Of a DNA stretch of 64,000 nt, positions 17,880 through 27,214 are shown in pieces. The DNA lies in NCBI RefSeq assembly GCF_030410375.1, contig NZ_JAUHHE010000016.1, forward strand, positions 1 to 64,000, in the 5' to 3' direction. The position numbers were made by a program, and so were the translations under genes. Under the pieces are notes generated by a model, which saw only the letters and a list, made by a program, of their open reading frames with translations, searched no databases and was not told where the DNA came from. Source of the DNA: Zwartia vadi (GTDB taxonomy: Bacteria > Pseudomonadota > Gammaproteobacteria > Burkholderiales > Burkholderiaceae_B). Every line of letters begins with the position of its first letter. Position 1 is the stretch's first letter.

Positions 17880-20555
17880 ATGACGCAACCCAAGGATTCA
17901 CTCCAGTATCAAATTGAAAAAAAGCTAATCGGCATTGTCGGTTGGTCTTTGACGCTTATGGCCCTCGCAGTCTTGGTCATTGCCGTCGTCAGTTTGTACA
18001 TCTACCGCGTGAACAAACTTGATCACGTCCAGGATCTGGTTCAAACAAAAATCAGCACAGAGATTTCTGGAACATTACGTGAAGCTTCGGCATTGGCCGG
18101 ATCTTCCTTGTTATGGACTGCTCTGACTGATTCAGTTGGGCGTGAAGCCTACCTCGAGCCGCTTTTACTGAAAATCAATCAAAGTGCCATTCACAAAATT
18201 GAATTACTGGACTACAAAGGTCGACCCGTTGTGGATAGTCGATCCATTGACCTTAACAAAGCAGGTCTCCAGCAACTCATTAACAAAACAGTCAAAACCA
18301 ATCAAGCCCAGTACTTCGTTGAAAAAGGTCAAAATGACCAAACAGCGCTTTATACGACACTGGTTGTCAATGCCCCGTTTGCTGACACGCCGCTTGGTTT
18401 TCTACTGATTAGTTTTGATCTGAACAAACTCATCACGGGCATGGGATTACCCACCGATGTATTTGTTCACCTAGGCACACCCGATTCACCCTCAAGCCCC
18501 ACTCGTAAAGGCTTTTGGATACAACATGTTTACAGCAACTTTATCGTACCAGCCGGTAACCAGAGACTTGCCCTGCACGTAACGGTCGAACAATCTGCCG
18601 TCTACTCCCAACTCATCATCGTTTTCGGTTTTTTGCTGATGGTGACAGCGGGCTGGCTACTGTTGCAGCGTTTAAAAAAATGGTCACTCAGCTTTGCACG
18701 CTCCACCACCCTCAGACTCAATTCCCTGCTGGATCGCGCACGTGAGATTGTCGCGGGCAAAGAGGTTACGATTGTCAATGATGGCTACGATGACGAAATC
18801 TCTAACCTGTTTCAGTCGCTGCAACAAATACTCAGTGCACAACAATCTCTCAATCAACAATTATTGACCTTCTCGCGAATTTTTGATCACGCAGCTGAGG
18901 CCATCATGGTGACGGATATGAACGGCCACATCATTGATGTCAATCCAGCCCTGCTTAAAATGACAGGGCATCGCAAAGAGGATTTGCTGGGTCAACAGTC
19001 GGGCATGCTCTACAGAGATATTCACAACACGGCCATGACTGAAGGATCTGCCCAAAGCGTGATCGCCAAGAGTATTGATCGTTATGGCGAATGGCGAGGC
19101 GAGACTTATTTTAAGGGGGCCCGCGGCCAGCTCATCCCTGTCATGCTGTCAGCCTCCAGGTTGCGTGCTGAAAATGGTAAAGATCTGGGTAACGTGGCGC
19201 TTTTTTCGGATATCAGCAAGATTAAAGACGCTGAAAATCAATTACGTGAACTGAGTTATAACGATCAGCTCACTGGTCTGCCAAATTATCGTTCCTTTGT
19301 CGATCACATCACGCCTCTCTTTTCTCATCCCGACAAAGACTTTTCCTGCGCGCTGATCTTCATCGATCTCGACAATCTGAAGATCATCAATGACAAGTTC
19401 GGACACGAGGAAGGTGATCTTGCAATCATCAAGCTGAGCGAACACTTGCGCGCATCGTTACCTGAGGGAACATTCTTGTGTCGTCGCTCTGGAGACGAGT
19501 TTATCGCCCTGATTCAGAACACACAAAAAATACCCCACCTAGTTCGTGATCTGCGACAAATGTCGCACGCGTTCACGCTCGATGCGGGAATCAGTGAACC
19601 CCGACTGATTCAGACAAGTTTTAGCGCCGGGGCCGCCATGTACCCAGTCGATGCACAGGATCTCAACGGCATCTTGACCGCTGCGGATATGGCCCTACGT
19701 CTGGCCAAGCAGATCGGGCGTTCACAACTCGTCTGGTACAGTAAAAATATTCAGGCCAAAGCCCAAAGACTGAATACGGTTCATGAAAAACTCACCTACG
19801 CACTCAAGCGCGGCCTCATCATCCCCCACTACCAACCTTGTGTCGATCTCGTCACGGGGCGCATTATCGGCTTTGAAGCGCTCGCCCGATGGAGTGATGC
19901 CGAGCTTGGACCGATCTCGCCCGAGGAATTCATTGCGATCGCCGAACAAACCAATTTAATCAACGAAATCACCGTGGCCATTCTCGAAAAAGTGATCGAG
20001 GACAAGAAATCAATCAGATCCATCTTCAAAGATGTGACAATCGCAGTCAATATTTCGCCACATTTTTTTGTTAAACGCGAAATTACAAACTTCTTCTCGA
20101 ACAAACTTGAAAATGACGAAGATTCACTCGAAGGGATCGTACTCGAACTCACCGAATCAGACCTCTCGCACAACACCCAAACAATCCAGTTACATCTTCA
20201 ACTACAGACGCTGATAGGAATGGGCTTAAGGTTAGCGATTGATGATTTTGGTAAAGGCTACTCTTCTCTTTCAAGACTGGGAAATTTGCCTTTTCATAAG
20301 CTCAAAATCGATCGCTCTTTTGTGCGTGACATCGAAGAAAAAGCAAACCAGAAAATCATTAAAAGCATCATCGCCTTGGGGACTTCTCTCGGGCTAGAGA
20401 CGATCGCAGAGGGTGTAGAGACGATGACTCAACGCGAAGAGCTGCTTAAAAACGGATGCGAAATTGCGCAGGGTTTTCTGTATGCACGAGCCATGCCCCT
20501 AGTTGAAATCCTCAAGCTACCTCAGTTTATTGAACCCAAAGAAGAAGATATCTAA
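17880..20555 (+). CDS. Membrane PAS-GGDEF-EAL c-di-GMP enzyme
   Basis: The 891-residue protein has membrane helices near 20-45 and 240-262 around a periplasmic sensor domain. A HAMP-like stretch, PAS (about 330-450), GGDEF (about 465-615) and EAL (about 635-880) follow. The cyclase signature is SGDEF (537-541), and no RxxD inhibitory site precedes it, so activity is uncertain. The EAL domain looks intact: EALARW (Glu666), VNISP, ELTES, IDDFGKGYSS, KIDRSFV and ETIAEGVET. It is probably chiefly a phosphodiesterase. It follows the binding-protein gene by one base and overlaps the opposite GGDEF gene by four bases at the 3' end. Confidence 0.92.
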   Translation: MTQPKDSLQYQIEKKLIGIVGWSLTLMALAVLVIAVVSLYIYRVNKLDHVQDLVQTKISTEISGTLREASALAGSSLLWTALTDSVGREAYLEPLLLKINQSAIHKIELLDYKGRPVVDSRSIDLNKAGLQQLINKTVKTNQAQYFVEKGQNDQTALYTTLVVNAPFADTPLGFLLISFDLNKLITGMGLPTDVFVHLGTPDSPSSPTRKGFWIQHVYSNFIVPAGNQRLALHVTVEQSAVYSQLIIVFGFLLMVTAGWLLLQRLKKWSLSFARSTTLRLNSLLDRAREIVAGKEVTIVNDGYDDEISNLFQSLQQILSAQQSLNQQLLTFSRIFDHAAEAIMVTDMNGHIIDVNPALLKMTGHRKEDLLGQQSGMLYRDIHNTAMTEGSAQSVIAKSIDRYGEWRGETYFKGARGQLIPVMLSASRLRAENGKDLGNVALFSDISKIKDAENQLRELSYNDQLTGLPNYRSFVDHITPLFSHPDKDFSCALIFIDLDNLKIINDKFGHEEGDLAIIKLSEHLRASLPEGTFLCRRSGDEFIALIQNTQKIPHLVRDLRQMSHAFTLDAGISEPRLIQTSFSAGAAMYPVDAQDLNGILTAADMALRLAKQIGRSQLVWYSKNIQAKAQRLNTVHEKLTYALKRGLIIPHYQPCVDLVTGRIIGFEALARWSDAELGPISPEEFIAIAEQTNLINEITVAILEKVIEDKKSIRSIFKDVTIAVNISPHFFVKREITNFFSNKLENDEDSLEGIVLELTESDLSHNTQTIQLHLQLQTLIGMGLRLAIDDFGKGYSSLSRLGNLPFHKLKIDRSFVRDIEEKANQKIIKSIIALGTSLGLETIAEGVETMTQREELLKNGCEIAQGFLYARAMPLVEILKLPQFIEPKEEDI

Positions 20556-22477
20556 CCCTCTATCGTCCGGCTTCGTACGCAGTTGCGCCCGTAATGTTTA
20601 GCCTCATACAACGCATTATCAGCTGCCCTGAACATCTGTTTAAGCTCTGCGCCCTTCAATTGGCTACTTAACGCGATACCAATACTAACTGTGATCGGCA
20701 CAGTGAGCTGCGTGCCGTCCCGATGAATAATGACAGGCTTTTGCTGCGTCACACGGCGGATTTTTTCAGCAACGATTTCAGCGCCTTGTTGATCGGTACG
20801 ACTCAATACAGCGATAAACTCCTCCCCCCCAAAACGTGCCAGCATGTCAGAAGATCTGATCTGAGAGGCCCAACGATGCGTGACCTCCTTGAGGACCTCA
20901 TCGCCGACGTCATGCCCCCAAGTGTCGTTGACATGCTTGAAATGATCCAAATCAAGCATCAACATTGCAAAGGGGGCATCCGAATATTCCGGTTGACGCT
21001 CCAACTCTTCGAGAAACTGATCCAAGCCCCTTCGATTAGCCAGACTAGTCAGATGGTCAAGGTTTAGATCAGTACGCAGCGCATGATTCATCTGCTCCAA
21101 GGACTCACGCTGTTTGCGCTCACGTTCAAACCGCTCAGAAATCTGGATTGCTTTAGTGATATCGCTAAATAGTGCGGTGTAGTGAAGCACTTGACCCCAC
21201 TGATCACGATAGGGAATGATTGTCGCATTGACCCAAATGGGTTCACCACTTTTGGTTTTATTACGAAAAGTACCCTTCCAGATATCTCCCTTCGTAATAG
21301 TCTCCCAAAGCGTGCGATAAAAATCCATGGACTGGGTGCCGCTACTGAAGATTCGGTGATTTTGACCGATCACCTCGTCTAGCGTGTATCCCGTAACCGT
21401 CAGAAATGGTTCATTGGCCTCAACGATGGAGCCCTCGAGATCGGAGCGGGTCATCATCACGTGCGCAGTAATGCCTCGCAAGAGATTGCTCGAATACGTC
21501 ACCGCCTTTTCGTAGCGGCGATACCAAATATAAATCAGCCAGAACAATACAGAGAACAGCACCGTCAAACCCGAGGCGAGTTGTCGTAGATCTTTCTCCT
21601 CCTCGCGCAACGGTCCACTCAATGCATCGCGATTGGTGATCGTGACGAATATTTTGGGGTGCTGGCTAGTCGCCCGATACACCACCAAATATTGATCACT
21701 CTCACCAAAATAAAAATGACCGATTTGTCTGGATTCGATTCGCTTGAGTAAGTCCGCACTCAGCCGTTGATGATCGATCTTCTGGGTGTCATGAGAAAAT
21801 AAGATCTCCCCATTGAAGCCCATCAAGGCGATTTCAGTGGCTTCGTTATGGCCAATGCGTTCCCAGAGGTTTTCAAATAAGCCTATGTTGATCGTGGCCA
21901 TTAGTAAATATGGCACATTATTTTTTTTAAAAGGTAAAGAAGCAAACATCAAACTTTGTGTTTTTGATGGGCGTTGCCCCGCAAGATCGGATAGATCGCG
22001 GTAGGGTTGAACAGCATGCAACTGAGGAACAGGCACTTCGATTTCAGCCGCTTGTGCAACAGTTTGACCGAGCATCGAGACCGGCACACTCAAACCAATA
22101 TTTTCGGGATTCGAACTTGCAATGACTTTTGCATCTTTGTCGAGCAACGACACACTGCGAACTGAGAGATCATCTGCTATCAATTTTCCTAGCTCGTGTG
22201 AGTCAAGCTGAGACAAGTTGATCGGCATCAATTGAGCCAATGCCTGAACAGACAAAAGACTATTGAAAACACCTGCAACCGAGCGTTCGATATGATCGTC
22301 AAGCACGATTGCTTCCGTTACCGTCGTGCGAATCAAATTTCGCTCAAACGCGGTAGTCGCCCGGTGATCGGCAAAGAAATAAAAGCCCCATAACAAGACT
22401 ATGAGCGTGAACCAACCCAGCAAGAACAGCTTTCTAGCAACACGCGGGCTCAGCGCTAGCGTCTGGTTGGGTTCCAA
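20552..22477 (-). CDS. Membrane-bound diguanylate cyclase with PAS domain
   Basis: The 641-residue protein has a membrane helix near 15-33, a large periplasmic domain of Cache type (about 34-295), a second helix (about 300-320), PAS (about 335-455), a short coiled linker and GGDEF (about 480-640). The active site is GGEEF near residue 550, preceded at the right spacing by RSSD, the RxxD inhibitory site, so it should make c-di-GMP with product feedback. It lies three bases after an SBP_bac_3 gene in the same direction. This mirrors the arrangement of the convergent GGDEF/EAL pair. Confidence 0.93.
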   Translation of the reverse strand: MEPNQTLALSPRVARKLFLLGWFTLIVLLWGFYFFADHRATTAFERNLIRTTVTEAIVLDDHIERSVAGVFNSLLSVQALAQLMPINLSQLDSHELGKLIADDLSVRSVSLLDKDAKVIASSNPENIGLSVPVSMLGQTVAQAAEIEVPVPQLHAVQPYRDLSDLAGQRPSKTQSLMFASLPFKKNNVPYLLMATINIGLFENLWERIGHNEATEIALMGFNGEILFSHDTQKIDHQRLSADLLKRIESRQIGHFYFGESDQYLVVYRATSQHPKIFVTITNRDALSGPLREEEKDLRQLASGLTVLFSVLFWLIYIWYRRYEKAVTYSSNLLRGITAHVMMTRSDLEGSIVEANEPFLTVTGYTLDEVIGQNHRIFSSGTQSMDFYRTLWETITKGDIWKGTFRNKTKSGEPIWVNATIIPYRDQWGQVLHYTALFSDITKAIQISERFERERKQRESLEQMNHALRTDLNLDHLTSLANRRGLDQFLEELERQPEYSDAPFAMLMLDLDHFKHVNDTWGHDVGDEVLKEVTHRWASQIRSSDMLARFGGEEFIAVLSRTDQQGAEIVAEKIRRVTQQKPVIIHRDGTQLTVPITVSIGIALSSQLKGAELKQMFRAADNALYEAKHYGRNCVRSRTIEG

Positions 22478-22480
22478 CGA

Positions 22481-23275
22481 TTAATCCTTGACGAGTATTG
22501 GCAGCAAATTGTTTCGCTTGGCCGCACGCTCAAGAGTACCGTTTGACTTCGCCTGTGCCAGGAAGGTATTGATCTCGGCGAGCCATTTCTTTTCGTCCTT
22601 TTTCACAGCATAGGCATAGTCTGTCAGTTCCCACGGTTGCGAGGGAGCAATCACACGGGCCCAGTCGGTATTAAGCAGCATGCGCTGACTGTAAGGAAAA
22701 TCAGTCGCAAAGGCATCCGCCCGGCCAAGCTCGACTTCCTTTTCACGCTCACCCGGCGCCGTGGTGACCTTCAAGGTTGCTTGCTTGAGTTTGTTGGCGA
22801 GAAAGTTTTCCATCAAGGTGCCTTTTTGCACGGCGATCACTATCCCTGCCTGATCGACATCCTCAATTTTATTCAGCGCCTTATTGGAACGGGTGGTGAC
22901 GAACATAATGTCGCTTCGCAAATAAGGCGCAGAGAAATCAACCCTCTTTTGACGATCAGGTGTGATGCCCACACCCATCATTGCGATTTGGCAGACACCC
23001 GACTCAACATCGTGCATCACCTTGGCAAAATTTGTCAGTACATACTTGAGCTTGACCTTCAGATGAGCGGCCAAGGCCTCAGACATATCGATATCGATTC
23101 CTTGCAGGCTACGTGTCTTGGGATTTTGATAGCTGATACCGAAATACTCCGGCCAAATGCAAACCTTTAATTCACCTGATTTTTGGATATCAGATAAAAC
23201 ATCGGCATGTGCCTGACCGAACAGACACGCTCCCATCAGCAGCGAAGACGCCAAACCTTTCAGAATCATTTTCAT
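22481..23275 (-). CDS. Orphan amino-acid-type substrate-binding protein (SBP_bac_3)
   Basis: The 264-residue family 3 periplasmic receptor has a signal peptide of about 24 residues, then LKVCIWPEYFGISY, GIDIDMSEALA and ITPDRQKRVDFSAPYL, which are standard blocks of the PF00497 fold. No permease or ATPase gene is adjacent. It sits 21 bases after the DUF1488 gene and 3 bases before the diguanylate cyclase gene in one operon. A sensory role for the cyclase is inferred, by analogy with NspS and MbaA of Vibrio cholerae. Confidence 0.88.
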   Translation of the reverse strand: MKMILKGLASSLLMGACLFGQAHADVLSDIQKSGELKVCIWPEYFGISYQNPKTRSLQGIDIDMSEALAAHLKVKLKYVLTNFAKVMHDVESGVCQIAMMGVGITPDRQKRVDFSAPYLRSDIMFVTTRSNKALNKIEDVDQAGIVIAVQKGTLMENFLANKLKQATLKVTTAPGEREKEVELGRADAFATDFPYSQRMLLNTDWARVIAPSQPWELTDYAYAVKKDEKKWLAEINTFLAQAKSNGTLERAAKRNNLLPILVKD

Positions 23276-23296
23276 ATAAGAGTCAGGTGTTGATGA

Positions 23297-23563
23297 TCAG
23301 TCCAGGCGCAGGTCGCTGGTGTAGACGGTTAAACGATCTTTAATCGCCAAACCTTTTAAAAGCTTGCTCTCGGCGATCGATAGGAGTTTGAGTTTGTGAG
23401 ATTCAAATTGCTGGAGCGGGTCAATTTGGAGCGTGTCAGGATCGATATCCTCCAGAGCCTCAAAGGTGAAGTGACACTGAACGTGGCGACCGTCGACTTT
23501 CGCTAAAAACATCACACCATCGTCTTCGGCCTTCACAGCAGGTCCGATAAATTCGATTTTCAT
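23297..23563 (-). CDS. DUF1488-like small protein
   Basis: The 88-residue soluble protein begins MKIEFIGPAVKAEDDGVMFLAKVDG and resembles DUF1488 proteins of unknown function. I choose ATG at 23563, because GGAAGGGAG lies just upstream; a longer reading to 23629 has no good site. It is the first gene of an operon with the SBP_bac_3 protein and the diguanylate cyclase. Its role there is unknown. Confidence 0.72.
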   Translation of the reverse strand: MKIEFIGPAVKAEDDGVMFLAKVDGRHVQCHFTFEALEDIDPDTLQIDPLQQFESHKLKLLSIAESKLLKGLAIKDRLTVYTSDLRLD

Positions 23564-23827
23564 GCTCCCTTCCTCAGAAATGAGTATTTTTAAACTTTTG
23601 TTGTGCGACATTTTGACTAGCCAGCACAAAAACGCCTATTAACCCAGGCATCAATAAGAACACTAAATAAAACTGAGAAGATTGTAACTAAGTTAATACC
23701 CGCGGTATTTTATGAAAAAAGTTATAACGGTTTTACTTAAGACAAAGGACGTGTTTGTCGGAATTGAATCGATTTAATCTAAAATCCCGCTTTGAGAGAA
23801 ATACACACCTTAACTCCCTTGATAACA

Positions 23828-24973
23828 ATGATAACGACTACATTCCGCAGACAAATCGCCCTGTTGCTTTTGACGCTCACCTCCACAATAGGTTCCTACG
23901 CGCAATCTCCTGCCCCGGCGCCCATTCAAAATCAAGCGCCCACACAAACGTCCCCCGTGCAAGCCATGACGCCTGCACAACTGCACGATATGGCGTTGCT
24001 CCTGACCGGCAAGGAACCTGCGACTGGTTTACCCAGCCCGATACGCGATAACTTGAAATGGAAAATCTACACAAAAGAAGTTGAAAATAACTGGGCGGAA
24101 TACACCAAAAAAATTGGTGTGCCGATGATGGACTGGGCCAAGCAAAACATTGGCATCGCAACAGAGACCGTTTTCTATCCTTTTTCGGGACCGGACTTCA
24201 CCACCGTTTACCAACTGTTTCCCGAGGCTAAACGCTACGTCATGGTGGCCATGCAGCATGCGGGCAAACCAATGGATCTCGGAGCGTACTCCCCACTGAT
24301 TACAGATCAAAGCCTCGAACAACTCACTTCAGCTTGGCAGCTTTATGGCACGCATGGCTTTTTTGTGACGTCCTATCTTGAGCGTTATTACTACGCAAGC
24401 AAAGGGAAAATTGGCGCAAGCACCTTCCTCGCGATTTTCCTGAAGCTGCAAGGCTTTGACATTGAGCGGGTCACCCCAATCAAAGTTGGACAAAATGGCG
24501 AAATCGAAGAGCTGCCTCAGAACACTCCACTCTGGAACTCGGTGCGTTTCAATGCCACTAAGAATGGCCGCCCGATTATCCTGGACTATCTCAGAATTGA
24601 CCTCTCCAACGAAGGTTTGCAAGCTGCGCCTGATCACCTCAAGTTCATCCAGCAGATTTCAGCGAACCCCACCCTTTTCAAAGCAGCATCGCACCTTCCA
24701 CAAAACACCAATTTCAATCTAATTGCCCGTGCAGTGTTAGACAACGCGCCTTTTGTTGTTCAAGATGAAACCGGAATCAACTACACGGCTTTGAGCAAAA
24801 ACTTTGACACGGCACTCTTTGGAAAATTTGTCATTGCCCATCACGCTTTTCTGAACTACCACGGCGATCTGGTCCAGGCTTACGCACAACGTAAGGATGT
24901 CCAACCTTTAAACTTTCGCGTGGGCTACTACAAAGATGGTAACTATGTGCTGATGGTGGCGCGACGCAAGTAG
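23828..24973 (+). CDS. Secreted hypothetical protein, 381 residues
   Basis: The product has a signal peptide (MITTTFRRQ, then a Leu-rich core, cleaved after SYAQ near residue 26) and a Pro/Gln/Ala-rich linker. A mixed globular domain follows, with many aromatic residues (WAEYTKKIGVPMMDWAKQN, FYPFSGPDFTTVYQLFPEA). I do not recognise a named family. The PFSGPDF-TVYQLFPEA segment and the later LERYYYASKGKI segment look like conserved cores. The 264 bases upstream are AT-rich, with one short hairpin at 23695-23709 lacking a T-tract. The 3' end is ten bases from copS, which converges on it. Confidence 0.72.
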   Translation: MITTTFRRQIALLLLTLTSTIGSYAQSPAPAPIQNQAPTQTSPVQAMTPAQLHDMALLLTGKEPATGLPSPIRDNLKWKIYTKEVENNWAEYTKKIGVPMMDWAKQNIGIATETVFYPFSGPDFTTVYQLFPEAKRYVMVAMQHAGKPMDLGAYSPLITDQSLEQLTSAWQLYGTHGFFVTSYLERYYYASKGKIGASTFLAIFLKLQGFDIERVTPIKVGQNGEIEELPQNTPLWNSVRFNATKNGRPIILDYLRIDLSNEGLQAAPDHLKFIQQISANPTLFKAASHLPQNTNFNLIARAVLDNAPFVVQDETGINYTALSKNFDTALFGKFVIAHHAFLNYHGDLVQAYAQRKDVQPLNFRVGYYKDGNYVLMVARRK

Positions 24974-24983
24974 CCAGAATGCA

Positions 24984-26330
24984 CTAGCGAGGAAATGCCA
25001 GCGTAAAGCTGGTATTTTTTTGATCAGAACGCACGCGCACGGAACCACCATGCGCAACCATCAGCGATTGTGTGATGGCTAAACCGAGGCCTGTGCCACT
25101 ATGCGCAGGATGTGGTCGGGATTTTTCGGTTCTAAAAAAACGATCAAACAAGCGCGGCATATCCAGAGGATCGATGGGCGAGCCTTGGTTCATGACCGAT
25201 AGCTCAATCACATCGGACAAGCACTCGATTTTGACAGAGACCTGCGACTCCGTACGCGCATGACGCAGCGCGTTGGAAAGAAGATTGCCAATCGCGCGCT
25301 GAATCATCAGACGATCACCGGCTATGGTTGCCTCGCCGGACAACGACAGCCCGACACCAGCTTCTTCCGCAACGGCTTCATAGAAATCAAAGAGCGCCCG
25401 GACCTCTCGCCCAAGATCAACTGACTCGCGATTCGGTAACTCAAGTCCGTGCTCAGTTTTAGCTAGATAGAGCATATCTGACACCATACGCGCCAAACGC
25501 TGAAACTCTTCTGCATTCGAAGCCAAAATGTCGCGATACGCCTCGACATCCCGATCGCGCGTCAGCGTCACCTGCGTCTGCGTCAACAGGTTAGTGATGG
25601 GCGTACGCAACTCGTGCGCCAGGTCGCTAGAAAACTCCGAGAGTCGCTCAAAGTCTTTCTCCAGCCGCTCGAGCATCAAATTCAAGCCTTGGCCGAGTTC
25701 AGCCAATTCGACTGAACTGTCCGTTGTCGGCATGCGGACATTCAACTGACGTGAATCAATTTCACGCACGCGCTCATGCATCACGCGCAGCGGCGCCAAA
25801 CCGCGTCGTGCAGCCCACCACCCTAAGCAGCCACTCAGAAGCGTAGCGAACAATAAATATCCGGCAAGCGTGATGTGCAATTGCGTCATAAAGTGAGTAT
25901 GGTGATGCGTATCCAATGCCAAGAGCAAAGATTCACCGTTTGCCAGCGAAACTTTGATGCCACGCAATGCCAAATTGCCAGTCTGCCAGTCAAAGGGCTG
26001 ATCGCCTCGGATATTGGCTTTCTGCAGAGGTGAGAAATCCACACCATTCACCTTCAACGCATGCGACTGACCGGGATCCAGGCCGATATACAAACCCTCA
26101 TGACTGTCCATTTGCTGGGCGAGTAAGCGCTGAGTCATGCTGGCATCGGATGTCTGGGAAAGTGAGCTTTGCAGAAGACTCGCCTTGCCCTGCAAATACG
26201 CTAAATCAAGGTCGACAAAATGTGAATAAGTTGCTCGCGCCACCATCACGCCCAGTCCGCAAAGAACGAGAGCGGAAATCAGCGCATACAAAATCGTCAA
26301 GCGTGAAACGAGTGTCAAACGTCTCAGCAT
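24984..26330 (-). CDS. copS: Heavy-metal sensor histidine kinase (CopS/CusS-like)
   Basis: The 448-residue membrane kinase has helices near 10-30 and 155-175 with a periplasmic sensor between. HAMP follows, then HisKA with [12 protein letters not shown] and an HATPase domain containing [10 protein letters not shown] and GTGLGLAI. This architecture matches heavy-metal sensor kinases, which detect periplasmic copper or silver. It overlaps copR by seven bases. The divergent genes encode a multicopper oxidase, cupredoxin and CusF-like protein, supporting copper as the signal. Confidence 0.88.
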   Translation of the reverse strand: MLRRLTLVSRLTILYALISALVLCGLGVMVARATYSHFVDLDLAYLQGKASLLQSSLSQTSDASMTQRLLAQQMDSHEGLYIGLDPGQSHALKVNGVDFSPLQKANIRGDQPFDWQTGNLALRGIKVSLANGESLLLALDTHHHTHFMTQLHITLAGYLLFATLLSGCLGWWAARRGLAPLRVMHERVREIDSRQLNVRMPTTDSSVELAELGQGLNLMLERLEKDFERLSEFSSDLAHELRTPITNLLTQTQVTLTRDRDVEAYRDILASNAEEFQRLARMVSDMLYLAKTEHGLELPNRESVDLGREVRALFDFYEAVAEEAGVGLSLSGEATIAGDRLMIQRAIGNLLSNALRHARTESQVSVKIECLSDVIELSVMNQGSPIDPLDMPRLFDRFFRTEKSRPHPAHSGTGLGLAITQSLMVAHGGSVRVRSDQKNTSFTLAFPR

Positions 26331-27013
26331 GAAGATCCCTTGTTTGCCTCAAGGACATAACCCATGCCTCGCACCGTCTGGATCAGGCGAACATCGAAAC
26401 CCTCATCGACCTTGGCGCGCAATCGGCGCATCGCCACCTCGATCACATTAGTGTCGCTGTCAAAATTCATATCCCATACAAGCGAAGCAATGAGCGATCG
26501 GGGTAAAACCTCGCCCTGTCGGCGCACGAGCAACTCGAGCAAGCCAAATTCCTTTGGGGTGAGGTCGATTCTGCGTCCTCCACGCGTGACGCGACGTCGC
26601 AACAGATCTACCTCAAGATCTGCAACCTGCAACGTGGCATTCTCGACAGAGGCGGGTCCGCGTCGCAACACATTGCGCACGCGGGCTAACAACTCCGCGA
26701 ATGAAAACGGTTTCACAAGATAATCAGCCGCCCCCAGCTCGAGGCCTCGAACACGTTCTTCAACTTGGTCTTTCGCAGTCAGGAATATGACTGGTGTATT
26801 GATCCCTGCCTGCGTCAAGGCCTGAAGAATGCCCCAACCATCCATACGCGGAAGCATGACATCCAGAATAATCAAATCCTGGTCACCCTCAATCCCGAGA
26901 TGCAAACCATCCAGACCATCCTGGACAAGATCCACGGTAAAGCCCGCTTCGCGCAAGCCTTGGCGAAGGTAATCACCCGTTTTAGGCTCATCTTCGACGA
27001 TCAAAATCTTCAA
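26324..27013 (-). CDS. copR: Copper response regulator (CopR/CusR-like)
   Basis: The 229-residue OmpR-class regulator has a receiver domain ([20 protein letters not shown], phospho-Asp in LIILDVMLP, Lys in FLTAKD) and a C-terminal winged helix ending [10 protein letters not shown]. The EPKTGDYL and [15 protein letters not shown] blocks are typical of the CusR/CopR/PcoR group. It is the first gene of copR-copS, divergent from the copper operon. A CusR-type palindrome lies between them at 27122-27137. Confidence 0.9.
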   Translation of the reverse strand: MKILIVEDEPKTGDYLRQGLREAGFTVDLVQDGLDGLHLGIEGDQDLIILDVMLPRMDGWGILQALTQAGINTPVIFLTAKDQVEERVRGLELGAADYLVKPFSFAELLARVRNVLRRGPASVENATLQVADLEVDLLRRRVTRGGRRIDLTPKEFGLLELLVRRQGEVLPRSLIASLVWDMNFDSDTNVIEVAMRRLRAKVDEGFDVRLIQTVRGMGYVLEANKGSSC

Positions 27014-27121
27014 GCCCGACGACTCCTCAATGCCGTTACATGTAGAGCAAGACTCTCGCCCCCCAATTCTTCAGTGACTATAACTGAGCACCCGGTCCAG
27101 ATAACCCCTTCCAGCTGAAAA

Positions 27122-27137
27122 ATAACAATTTTGTAAT
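27122..27137. promoter_or_regulatory. CusR/CopR-type operator
   Basis: ATAACAA, two bases, TTGTAAT forms a near-perfect inverted repeat. With flanks it resembles the E. coli CusR box (AAAATGACAA NN TTGTCATTTT). It lies between the divergent copRS and copper-efflux operons, 78-93 bases from the downstream ATG at 27215, so both units may be controlled from it. Confidence 0.7.
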
Positions 27138-27214
27138 GTAGCAGTCACCAAAGAATTGCCAGCCAACCGCTACAGTCACACATACCCTCTGGATCCTGCG
27201 TGGCACAAGCAAAG

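Noticed and set aside
22637-23170. Plus-strand frame of 177 codons inside the SBP_bac_3 gene
   Set aside because: Antisense shadow; no family features and no promoter.
23695-23709. Short hairpin AATACC-CGC-GGTATT in the gap between DUF1488 and the secreted protein gene
   Set aside because: Six-bp stem without a proper T-tract; neither terminator nor operator can be claimed.
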